From contig JADHRO010000143.1 in NCBI GenBank assembly GCA_016777395.1, positions 1 through 5,332 of the forward strand: DNA of 5,332 nucleotides, given 5' to 3'. Made by a program: the position numbers and the translations under genes. This stretch comes from Chitinophagales bacterium (GTDB taxonomy: Bacteria; Bacteroidota; Bacteroidia; Chitinophagales; UBA8649). Positions 1-5,332 of this stretch are shown one piece after another. Every line of letters starts with the position of its first letter. Positions within the stretch are counted from its first letter, which is position 1. Under the pieces are notes generated by a model. That model saw only the letters and a program-made list of their open reading frames with translations, did no database searches and was not told the DNA's origin.

Positions 1-6
1 CTAGTT

Positions 7-426
7 ATGAAAAAGATAATCATTCTCAATGGCCCAAATTTGAATTTGTTAGGAAAGCGAGAAAAGAGCATATATGGGGATATGTCATTCGATGATTTTT
101 TTAAAGAGATGAAAGAGGTGTATAGCGCAGACATTCAACTTGCCCATTTCCAAAGTAATATTGAAGGAGAAATAGTCACTAAATTACAGGAAATTGGCTT
201 TACTTATGACGGTATAATACTTAACGCAGGCGGATATACACATACCTCTGTAGCGATTAGAGATGCAGTTCAAGCTATCAAAACTCCCGTTATTGAAGTT
301 CATATTTCCAATATTTATGCACGCGAGGAGTTTAGACAACATTCTTTGTTATCTGCAGTAAGTAAAGGAGTTATTGCAGGGTTTGGCTTGGAAAGCTATG
401 TCTTAGCCTTGGATTCCTTTCTATAA
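7..426 (+). CDS. aroQ: 3-dehydroquinate dehydratase, type II
   Basis: Cytoplasmic enzyme of the shikimate pathway, dehydrating 3-dehydroquinate to 3-dehydroshikimate on the way to chorismate and aromatic amino acids. The 139-aa product has the family's usual size and is collinear with it throughout. The N-terminal block NGPNLNLLGKRE (residues 8-19) is followed by the lid-loop Arg18 and catalytic Tyr23 (IYG). The QSNIEGE block is at 49-55. NAGGYTHTS (73-81) carries the substrate-binding Asn73 and His79. The block from 94 to 112 contains His99 and Arg110 (EVHISN, AREEFRQH). KGVIAGFG (120-127) closes the fold. All expected active-site residues are present, so it should be active; the family works as a dodecamer of trimers. 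The ATG at 7 fits the family N-terminus exactly. Only six bases lie upstream, so its promoter and upstream partner are not visible. Its stop codon directly abuts the stop of the opposing pdhB gene. Confidence 0.97.
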   Translation: MKKIIILNGPNLNLLGKREKSIYGDMSFDDFFKEMKEVYSADIQLAHFQSNIEGEIVTKLQEIGFTYDGIILNAGGYTHTSVAIRDAVQAIKTPVIEVHISNIYAREEFRQHSLLSAVSKGVIAGFGLESYVLALDSFL

Positions 427-429
427 TTA
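424..429. other. Abutting convergent stop codons (TAATTA)
   Basis: The TAA stop of aroQ (424-426) and the TAA stop of pdhB on the minus strand (427-429) lie side by side with no base between them, forming the palindrome TAATTA. No GC-rich hairpin followed by a T-run is visible within about 50 bases on either side. Transcription from each side therefore probably reads some distance into the opposing gene, or ends by a factor-dependent mechanism. Confidence 0.9.
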
Positions 430-1404
430 AACGTACAATGCGGCTTTTGATGCTTCTACCACTTTTTTAACAGAAGGTAAATAGGCATCCACTAAATTAG
501 GTGCATAATGCATGTTTGCATCTGCTCCATTTATTCTTTTAATAGGTGCGTCTAAATAATCAAAGGCGTGCTTTTGAATCTGAAAGCTTATTTCCGAAGA
601 GATACCACCGAATGGCCATGATTCATCAATTATAATTAAACGATTAGTCTTTTTAACCGATTCAACAATAGTTGGAAAATCTAGCGGTCGAATAGTTCGT
701 AGATCGATGACCTCTGCTTCTATACCTTCTTTTGCTAATGCATCTGCGCTTTCTTTGGCTACCTTCATCATTTTATTGAAAGAAACAATTGTAATGTCTT
801 TACCTGTTCTTACAACATCTGCCTTGCCAATTGGAATGATATATTCCTCTTCAGGGACTTCTCCAAGGTCGCTATACATCATTTCAGATTCCATAAAAAC
901 CACAGGATCTGCATCTCGTATAGCACTTTTCAATAAACCTTTTGCATCGTAAGGATTGGATGGACTTACAACTTTTAATCCAGGCGTATTGGCCATCCAG
1001 CTTTCAAAAGCTTGTGAATGCGAAGCACCCAACTGTCCAGCTGAACCACTAGGCCCTCTAAAAACGATAGGACAAGAAAACTGTCCTCCACTCATACTAT
1101 GAATCTTAGCAGCTCCATTAACAATTTGGTCAAAAGCTAAGACAGCAAAATTCCATGTCATAAATTCTACAATAGGTCGAACACCATTGATAGCAGCACC
1201 TGTGGCGATACCAGCAAATCCTAATTCAGATATTGGCGTATCAATAACTCGTTTTTCACCAAATTCATCAAGCATACCTTGACTGACCTTGTAGGCGCCA
1301 TTGTATTCCGCAACTTCTTCACCCATTAAAAAAACAAGTTCATCTCTTCTCATTTCTTCTTGCATAGCTTCTCTTAAAGCATCTCTAAAGCGAATTTCTC
1401 TCAT
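427..1404 (-). CDS. pdhB: Pyruvate dehydrogenase E1 component, beta subunit
   Basis: Beta subunit of the thiamine-diphosphate-dependent E1 of the pyruvate dehydrogenase complex, which with the alpha subunit decarboxylates pyruvate and acetylates the E2 lipoyl group. The 325-aa product is close to the mature length of mitochondrial E1-beta and collinear with it. Landmarks are MGEEVAEYNGAYKVSQGM (27-44), DTPISELGFAGIATGAA (55-71, with Glu60 as the expected ThDP-activating Glu), MSGGQ (104-108), FRGPSG (115-120), His129 in ASHSQ as the conserved active-site His, PGLKVVSPSNPYDAKGLLKSA in the middle, VIDLRTIRPLD, and DESWPFGGISSEI near the C-terminus. The start is the ATG at 1402-1404, because MREIRFRDALREAM is the family N-terminus. 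The frame stays open to a TTG at 1450-1452, but those 16 extra codons match nothing in the family and span the promoter. No Shine-Dalgarno is visible. No E1-alpha or E2 gene is in the window. A 2-oxoisovalerate dehydrogenase beta subunit is the main alternative; the MSGGQ and LMY-like (EMMYSD) regions favour PDH. Confidence 0.95.
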   Translation of the reverse strand: MREIRFRDALREAMQEEMRRDELVFLMGEEVAEYNGAYKVSQGMLDEFGEKRVIDTPISELGFAGIATGAAINGVRPIVEFMTWNFAVLAFDQIVNGAAKIHSMSGGQFSCPIVFRGPSGSAGQLGASHSQAFESWMANTPGLKVVSPSNPYDAKGLLKSAIRDADPVVFMESEMMYSDLGEVPEEEYIIPIGKADVVRTGKDITIVSFNKMMKVAKESADALAKEGIEAEVIDLRTIRPLDFPTIVESVKKTNRLIIIDESWPFGGISSEISFQIQKHAFDYLDAPIKRINGADANMHYAPNLVDAYLPSVKKVVEASKAALYV

Positions 1405-1423
1405 ATTATATGGTTTGAAAGTC

Positions 1424-1452
1424 CAAAGATAACTTCTTTCCTTAAATTTCAA
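1424..1452 (-). promoter_or_regulatory. Bacteroidota-type promoter of pdhB
   Basis: Read on the minus strand, TATCTTTG (1431 down to 1424) matches the Bacteroidota -7 consensus TAnnTTTG exactly. A TTG (1452 down to 1450) lies 18 bases upstream, about where the -33 TTTG element belongs. The -7 box ends 19 bases before the pdhB ATG, implying a very short A-rich leader. The match to consensus is seen directly; use as a promoter is inferred. Confidence 0.65.
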
Positions 1453-1533
1453 CTAGCCAAATTTGTTTTAATCGAGATATATTTTGAATAGTGAAAAAAT
1501 AAAAAAGATTCATTGATAAAATCAAGTCACTTG

Positions 1534-1567
1534 TTTAAGGGGGTATTTTTTGTCTTCCCTGATTAAA
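1534..1567. repeat. Imperfect inverted repeat / possible hairpin
   Basis: TTTAA (1534-1538) followed by GGGGG (1539-1543) can pair with TTCCC (1555-1559) and TTAAA (1563-1567). This leaves an 11-base T-rich loop and a 3-base TGA bulge; two of the pairs would be G-U in RNA. It holds the only long G run in an otherwise AT-rich spacer. It lies upstream of both promoter candidates, so it is not in either predicted leader; a DNA-level regulatory site is as likely as an RNA structure. Chance is not excluded. Confidence 0.3.
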
Positions 1568-1650
1568 GGTTTGCATGCTATGGTTATTCAAACTATTTTA
1601 CCAAGATATTTTAGCTAAAGTCAATGAGAAATAATTGCGATTAGTGTTAA

Positions 1651-1670
1651 GATTAGCTTAAGCTCGAATC
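1651..1670. repeat. Palindrome AGCTTAAGCT with flanking GATT/AATC
   Basis: A perfect 10-base palindrome (1655-1664) is flanked by GATT (1651-1654) and AATC (1667-1670), which also pair, with a 2-base CG bulge on the right. T-rich sequence follows on the plus strand (1674-1700). It could be a dimeric regulator site upstream of the DUF3467 promoter, or a weak terminator of an unseen small transcript. The stem is AT-rich and short, so neither role is well supported. Confidence 0.3.
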
Positions 1671-1738
1671 AGTACTTTTTGTTTTTTCCTCTGCTTTTTT
1701 CAAACATTCTTTAACAGACATCTGATGGATATTTATCC

Positions 1739-1746
1739 TATATTTG
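1739..1746 (+). promoter_or_regulatory. Candidate -7 promoter element of the DUF3467 operon
   Basis: TATATTTG matches the Bacteroidota -7 consensus TAnnTTTG exactly and ends 17 bases before the ATG of the DUF3467 gene, much like the layout at pdhB (19 bases). A clear -33 TTTG is missing at the expected distance; only T-rich TTTAA at 1710-1714 is near. The promoter is therefore plausible but weaker than the pdhB one. It would drive the whole three-gene cluster. Confidence 0.5.
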
Positions 1747-1763
1747 CTCTATAAACATTAAAA

Positions 1764-2087
1764 ATGAGTGAAGAGCAAAAAAAACAACAAGGCAATCAGA
1801 TAAATATTGAGTTAACCGAGGAGATAGCGGATGGAATATATTCAAATTTGGCGATCATTTCACATTCTCAGTCAGAATTCATTGTAGATTTTGTACGAAT
1901 ATTACCGGGTGTAAATAAAGCCAAGGTTAAATCTCGAATTATTTTAACTCCACAACATGCCAAACGCTTGTATAAAGCATTGGCAGACAATATCGATAAA
2001 TTCGAAAATGCTAATGGTGAAATTGAAGATAATGATGTATTACCAGGTATGCCAATGAACTTCGGAGGAAATACAGCACAGGCATAA
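1764..2087 (+). CDS. DUF3467 family protein
   Basis: A 107-aa protein that I assign to the DUF3467 family, whose function is not known to me. A polar N-terminus (1-12, Glu/Lys/Gln-rich) leads into the family core: INIELTEEIADGIYSNLA (13-30), SHSQSEFIVDFVRILPG (33-49), then KAKVKSRIILTPQHAKRLYKAL (52-73). An acidic linker (81-92) and a Gly/Met/Asn-rich tail (93-107) follow. There is no signal peptide, membrane segment or Cys, so it is probably a small cytoplasmic protein. The ATG follows an A-rich leader without Shine-Dalgarno, as is usual for Bacteroidota. It is first in the rightward cluster, with the BatA-like gene starting 10 bases after its stop. In many Bacteroidota I recall this family near RNA polymerase genes; that link is not seen here and I have not verified it. 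Confidence 0.88.
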   Translation: MSEEQKKQQGNQINIELTEEIADGIYSNLAIISHSQSEFIVDFVRILPGVNKAKVKSRIILTPQHAKRLYKALADNIDKFENANGEIEDNDVLPGMPMNFGGNTAQA

Positions 2088-2097
2088 AAAATTCTAA

Positions 2098-4107
2098 ATG
2101 AAGTTTTTACACCCTAATTTTTTATGGGCCTTATTCTTCTTGGTATTACCGGTGGTTATTCACTTATTCTATTTTAGAAGGTATCAACGTATCCTATTTT
2201 CAAATACTCAATTTTTAAACGAGATAAAGGATGAGCAAGCGACTAGGAATAAGCTCAAGCATCTTTTAGTTCTTGCGAGTCGCTTATTGGCCATATTGTT
2301 TTTGGTGCTAGCATTTGCACAGCCATTTATTCCAAATAATACGGATAGCAACTTAAATGAAAAGGGGATATCTATTTATCTTGATAATTCTTTTAGTATG
2401 CAAACGGAAGGCGATGGATTTATTCTCTTTGATGAAGCTAAAACTGCAGCCAGAACTATCATTGAAGCATATGGAGAGAATAATAAATTTCAAATTATAA
2501 CGAATGATTTTGAGGGCAAGCATCAACGCTTAATGGGAAAAGCTGAGGTGCTTAGTTTACTTGACCATATACAAGTTAGCGCAGCTCAACAAAAGAAAGA
2601 TCTTGTTTTTGAAAAACAGAAAATTAGTCTAAAAAATACGTTAGGAAATAAGTTGATTTATCAGTTGTCAGACTTTCAGAAAAATGATGGCTTGCTCAAA
2701 GCTGATTCAGCCTATCAAGTCAGTCTTATTAAACTTTCACCAAGTAACATAAGAAACATAAGTATAGAAGAGGTTTATTTTCAGACTCCAACACAATTAA
2801 AAGGTCAACAAAACAAATTGATTGTAAAGTTAAGAAATCAAAGTGAAGAGCAACAAAGTGGAAGTTTCCAGCTTTCCATAAATGAAGAAACTAAATCAAT
2901 TGGTAATTATACCATAGCACCAAATAATACGGTTTATGATACCCTTGCATTCACCATATCAGCAAATGGTTGGAATCAAGGTAAAATTATAATCAATGAT
3001 TACCCTTTGAGCTTTGACGACACGTATTACTTCACCTTTCTTGTAGAAGAGCAGTTAAGGGTTTATTGTATACATGATGAAGCTGGTGCAAAGTATCCAA
3101 AAGCTGTCTTTTCTAATAATGAAGAAGTTCTTTTGCAGGCTGACCTGGTAAGTAATATAGACTATAATTTATTAGATCAAGAACATTTGGTTATTGTAAG
3201 TAATCTTATCAATATTCCTTCTGGCTTGATGGAATCATTAAAAGTGTACGTAAACTCAGGCGGTCAAATTTTATTTATACCCAATAATAAAGGAGATATT
3301 CAAAATTATAATCAATTTTTAGGCGCTTTAAATGCTGGAACTTTTTTACAAAAGAAGGAAGAACAACGGAAGGTCAATTCGATTAACCTTAAGCATCCAC
3401 TATTAACGGATATGTTTGAAGAAGAGCCAACTCAATTGGAATTGCCCACATTAGAGTCATACTATTATTTGTCCCCGTCAATTTTTCAAGAATCTATAAT
3501 GGCCTTTGCAGATGGCACGAATTATTTATCGTCTGTTTCTGTGGGAAATGGTCAGCTTTATATCTTAAGTGCTGCATTAGGCGATTCTTATGGTAATATA
3601 ACCCAACAAGCTATTTTTGCTCCTTTATGTTATAGGATGGCCATTTTAGGAGTTAAAAATGTGAACATTGCCTATACGATTGAAACGAGTACAAAAATCA
3701 AATTATCTGCTCAACTCATGAATGATGAGCGTATGCTAAAAATTCGGAACAAAGAGCAGGAGTTGATTCCCAGTAAATCTAATTTAAACAGTCAGCTACT
3801 ATTAAGTTTACCTGGCTTGTCACTGAAAAATGGTGTGTATGAAGTGCTTGATGATAGCGAAGAGTATTATGCTAAAGTTGCATTAAATTATAACAGAAGT
3901 GAGGGTGATTTATCTTATTATACCTTGGATAACTTGAACGAAAATTATCTAAATACATCCGTGAAAGTTATTGAAAATAAGCTAGCTTTAATTGAGGATA
4001 ATGTAAAACAAATCGAAGATGGTGAGTCCTTTTGGAAGTTATGTATTATTTTAGCTTTACTTTTTTTAGCAATTGAAATATTTTTACTTCGGTTTTTACC
4101 CAAATAA
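2098..4107 (+). CDS. BatA-type membrane protein with vWA-like and GATase-like domains
   Basis: A 669-aa inner-membrane protein of the BatA N-terminal domain family (aerotolerance-regulator type), common in Bacteroidota but of unproven function. The N-terminal double-membrane domain has segments at about 7-26 and 56-77. They flank a basic loop (RRYQR, TRNKLK) that should face the cytoplasm, placing the large following region in the periplasm. A von Willebrand A-like domain spans about 88-215, with an intact DxSxS metal site (DNSFS, 96-100) and a later Asp192 in QLSDFQ. Residues about 219-318 look like an Ig/CARDB-type beta domain ending in FDDTYYFTF. About 320-495 resembles a glutamine-amidotransferase-like fold (LVIVSNL, VNSGGQILFIPNN, GNGQLYILSAAL) in which I see no catalytic Cys. 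The last membrane segment is 646-666, ending RFLPK. It begins 10 bases after DUF3467 and ends 3 bases before the dihydroorotase-like gene, so the three are probably cotranscribed. It is not a classical BatA of the bat operon, which is about half this length. Confidence 0.88.
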   Translation: MKFLHPNFLWALFFLVLPVVIHLFYFRRYQRILFSNTQFLNEIKDEQATRNKLKHLLVLASRLLAILFLVLAFAQPFIPNNTDSNLNEKGISIYLDNSFSMQTEGDGFILFDEAKTAARTIIEAYGENNKFQIITNDFEGKHQRLMGKAEVLSLLDHIQVSAAQQKKDLVFEKQKISLKNTLGNKLIYQLSDFQKNDGLLKADSAYQVSLIKLSPSNIRNISIEEVYFQTPTQLKGQQNKLIVKLRNQSEEQQSGSFQLSINEETKSIGNYTIAPNNTVYDTLAFTISANGWNQGKIIINDYPLSFDDTYYFTFLVEEQLRVYCIHDEAGAKYPKAVFSNNEEVLLQADLVSNIDYNLLDQEHLVIVSNLINIPSGLMESLKVYVNSGGQILFIPNNKGDIQNYNQFLGALNAGTFLQKKEEQRKVNSINLKHPLLTDMFEEEPTQLELPTLESYYYLSPSIFQESIMAFADGTNYLSSVSVGNGQLYILSAALGDSYGNITQQAIFAPLCYRMAILGVKNVNIAYTIETSTKIKLSAQLMNDERMLKIRNKEQELIPSKSNLNSQLLLSLPGLSLKNGVYEVLDDSEEYYAKVALNYNRSEGDLSYYTLDNLNENYLNTSVKVIENKLALIEDNVKQIEDGESFWKLCIILALLFLAIEIFLLRFLPK

Positions 4108-4110
4108 CAG

Positions 4111-5332
4111 ATGAAATTACTACTTAAATCCATTAAAATTTTTGATAAAAATTCAAAATATCATTTGAAGAAAATGGATATTTTCATCGAATCGGGAGAG
4201 ATAAGGGAAATAGGTATTAATATTTTACCAGATGATCATACCAAAGTTTTTAAGGAACAAGGCGCATGTGTTTCAACCGCATGGATAGATAGCAACTTTC
4301 ATATTTTTGAGCCTGGTTATGAATATCGTGAAGACTTTAATTCGGGATTGAATGCTGCTGAAAAAGGTGGGTTTTCGAATCTGTGCTTGATGCCCAATAC
4401 TATACCCCCAGTAGATAATAGTGCACAATTGGCTTTTGCTCAGAAATCTTCCAAACATTCTTTAGTAGATATATTTTGCTTGGGAGCTCTTTCACAAGGG
4501 ACTATGGGGAAAGATATTGCCGAAATATATGACATGCATCAACATGGCGCTGTGGGTTTTACAGATGGAATTAAGCCAATATACGATGCAGGTTTAATGG
4601 AGCGAGCACTATGGTACGTTAAAAAGTTTGATGGAGTGGTTTTAAGTCAGCCTAATCAAGATGATTTAGCAGGTAAAGGTCAAATGAATGAGGGTTTGAA
4701 TAGTACCAAGCTTGGACTAGAGGGAGTTCCTAAACTGGCAGAGGAATTGATGGTTTCTAGAGATTTATACTTATTGGAACACACCCAGTCTAGGTTACAC
4801 TTTATAAATATTTCTACAAAGAAGTCTGTGGATTTGATTCGTAGCGCCAAAAAGAAAGGTTTAAATGTAACAGCCGGCGTCAATGTAGCTAACTTATTCT
4901 TTGAAGATAGTGAGTTGCTGGATTATGATACTAATTTTAAGGTAAGCCCTCATTTAAGAGAAAAAAAGGATATCAGCGCAATACTTAAAGGTTTAGTAGA
5001 TGGAACTATCGATGTGATTAGTAGTGGTCATCTTCCTTTACATTTAGATGAGAAAAAACTAGAGTTCAATCATGCAGCCTTCGGAATGAGCACCATTGAC
5101 TGTGCTTTCAGGGCGGCTAGGAAGGCCACAGAAAATGCGTTGATTGAAGATGAGTTAGTCGAAAAACTTACCAATGCATACGAAATATTCAAGCAAAACA
5201 AACCCCTTATTCAGGTCGGTTCTAAAGCAGATTTAACGGTGTTTAGTATGCAGGGTAATGAGATTTTCTCCCTAGAAGAAGTCCATTCAAAAGGTAAAAA
5301 TAATCCATTTGTAGGCCGTAAATTGTTGGGGA
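4111..5332 (+). CDS. Dihydroorotase-like protein, probably non-catalytic (partial at right edge)
   Basis: An open frame from the ATG at 4111 to the window edge, giving 407 residues without a stop; probably only 10-25 residues are missing. It is collinear with type I dihydroorotases (PyrC, amidohydrolase superfamily). Scaffold landmarks remain: EPGYEYREDF (67-76), MPNTIPPVD (94-102), MNEGLNSTKLGLEGVP (192-207), VSRDLYLLE (215-223), STKKSV (235-240), DGTIDVI (297-303), EKKLEFNHAAFGM (314-326) and SKGKNNPFVGR (393-403). The catalytic positions are eroded. The DxHxHxR motif reads D60-S-N62-F-H64-I-F66, so the first metal His and the substrate Arg are gone. The next metal His is Gln180, the HxxH second His is Asn233, and the catalytic Asp before the last His is Gly306 (SSGHLP). 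The usual PHH is VAN (259-261). Only His64 and Asp152 persist among the six ligand positions. An automatic pipeline would call it pyrC, but dihydroorotate formation is unlikely. The 3-base gap to the BatA-like gene indicates an operon. Confidence 0.9.
   Translation, partial: MKLLLKSIKIFDKNSKYHLKKMDIFIESGEIREIGINILPDDHTKVFKEQGACVSTAWIDSNFHIFEPGYEYREDFNSGLNAAEKGGFSNLCLMPNTIPPVDNSAQLAFAQKSSKHSLVDIFCLGALSQGTMGKDIAEIYDMHQHGAVGFTDGIKPIYDAGLMERALWYVKKFDGVVLSQPNQDDLAGKGQMNEGLNSTKLGLEGVPKLAEELMVSRDLYLLEHTQSRLHFINISTKKSVDLIRSAKKKGLNVTAGVNVANLFFEDSELLDYDTNFKVSPHLREKKDISAILKGLVDGTIDVISSGHLPLHLDEKKLEFNHAAFGMSTIDCAFRAARKATENALIEDELVEKLTNAYEIFKQNKPLIQVGSKADLTVFSMQGNEIFSLEEVHSKGKNNPFVGRKLLG

Larger units (their letters stand above)
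1405..1763. other. Divergent intergenic region (pdhB / DUF3467 operon)
   Basis: This 359-base AT-rich stretch separates the divergent pdhB and DUF3467 genes. Each end holds a promoter candidate (1424-1452 on minus, 1739-1746 on plus). Between them lie an imperfect inverted repeat around a run of G residues (1534-1567), a small TTGAT-aaa-ATCAA repeat (1513-1525), and a palindrome (1655-1664) followed by T-rich sequence. No tRNA cloverleaf, no recognisable riboswitch core and no convincing gene was found. Only tiny open frames of 19 codons (plus) and 22 codons (minus) exist. Confidence 0.7.

Noticed and set aside
707..952. 81-codon plus-strand open frame inside pdhB
   Set aside because: It lies entirely antisense to a well-conserved enzyme gene, its product is Ser/Ile-rich and resembles no family, and it has no promoter or leader. 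It is a shadow of pdhB.
1513..1525. TTGAT-aaa-ATCAA small inverted repeat as a terminator
   Set aside because: Its five AT-rich pairs are too weak for a terminator, no T-run follows directly, and no gene ends there.
1575..1634. 19-codon plus-strand open frame (MLWLFKLFYQD...) in the divergent spacer
   Set aside because: It is very short, with no TAnnTTTG element at a suitable distance and no other support.
1653..1721. 22-codon minus-strand open frame (MSVKECLKKAEEK...) in the divergent spacer
   Set aside because: The peptide looks protein-like, but it has no promoter match or recognisable homologue and is short enough to arise by chance in AT-rich DNA. I would need conservation or ribosome profiling to list it as a gene.
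3945..4133. 62-codon minus-strand open frame across the end of the BatA-like gene
   Set aside because: It is antisense to the C-terminal membrane segment and to the next gene's start, and its low-complexity composition is explained by the opposite strand.
4273..4883. Two minus-strand open frames (4273-4458 and 4680-4883) in the dihydroorotase-like gene
   Set aside because: Both are antisense to a continuous 407-codon frame with clear family similarity.
4111..5332. Calling the last gene a functional pyrC
   Set aside because: Four of the six metal/catalytic positions and the substrate Arg are substituted, so the name would imply an activity the sequence does not support.

Overview
The window comes from an AT-rich member of the Bacteroidota, most likely a Cytophagales- or Flavobacteriia-like bacterium. 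Four things point there: the protein families present (a BatA-type membrane protein, a DUF3467 protein, and a stand-alone PDH E1-beta starting MREIxFRxALREAM), start codons without Shine-Dalgarno sequences but with A-rich leaders, and two sites matching the Bacteroidota -7 promoter element TAnnTTTG. No mobile element, CRISPR array, tRNA or rRNA was found. The window is gene-dense and mostly housekeeping.

Layout. (1) 7-426 (+) is a complete type II 3-dehydroquinate dehydratase (aroQ). (2) 427-1404 (-) is the pyruvate dehydrogenase E1 beta subunit (pdhB). It converges on aroQ with no intergenic base: the two stop codons form the palindrome TAATTA. (3) 1405-1763 is the divergent intergenic region. 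It holds a good promoter for pdhB, a candidate promoter for the rightward genes, and two weak inverted repeats. (4) 1764 to the end (+) is a tight three-gene cluster: a DUF3467 protein, a 669-aa BatA-like membrane protein with a von Willebrand A-like domain, and a dihydroorotase homologue running off the right edge. The gaps are 10 and 3 bases, so this is very probably one operon.

The most interesting item is the last gene. It is full-length over the visible 407 residues and keeps the amidohydrolase scaffold landmarks. However, four of the six expected metal/catalytic positions and the substrate-binding Arg are substituted, so it looks like a conserved pseudo-enzyme and not the working pyrC. 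Its tight coupling to a periplasmic vWA/BatA-like protein and a DUF3467 protein suggests a non-catalytic role that I cannot name from sequence. aroQ (shikimate pathway) and pdhB (pyruvate to acetyl-CoA) are ordinary central-metabolism genes with no evident functional link to that cluster.
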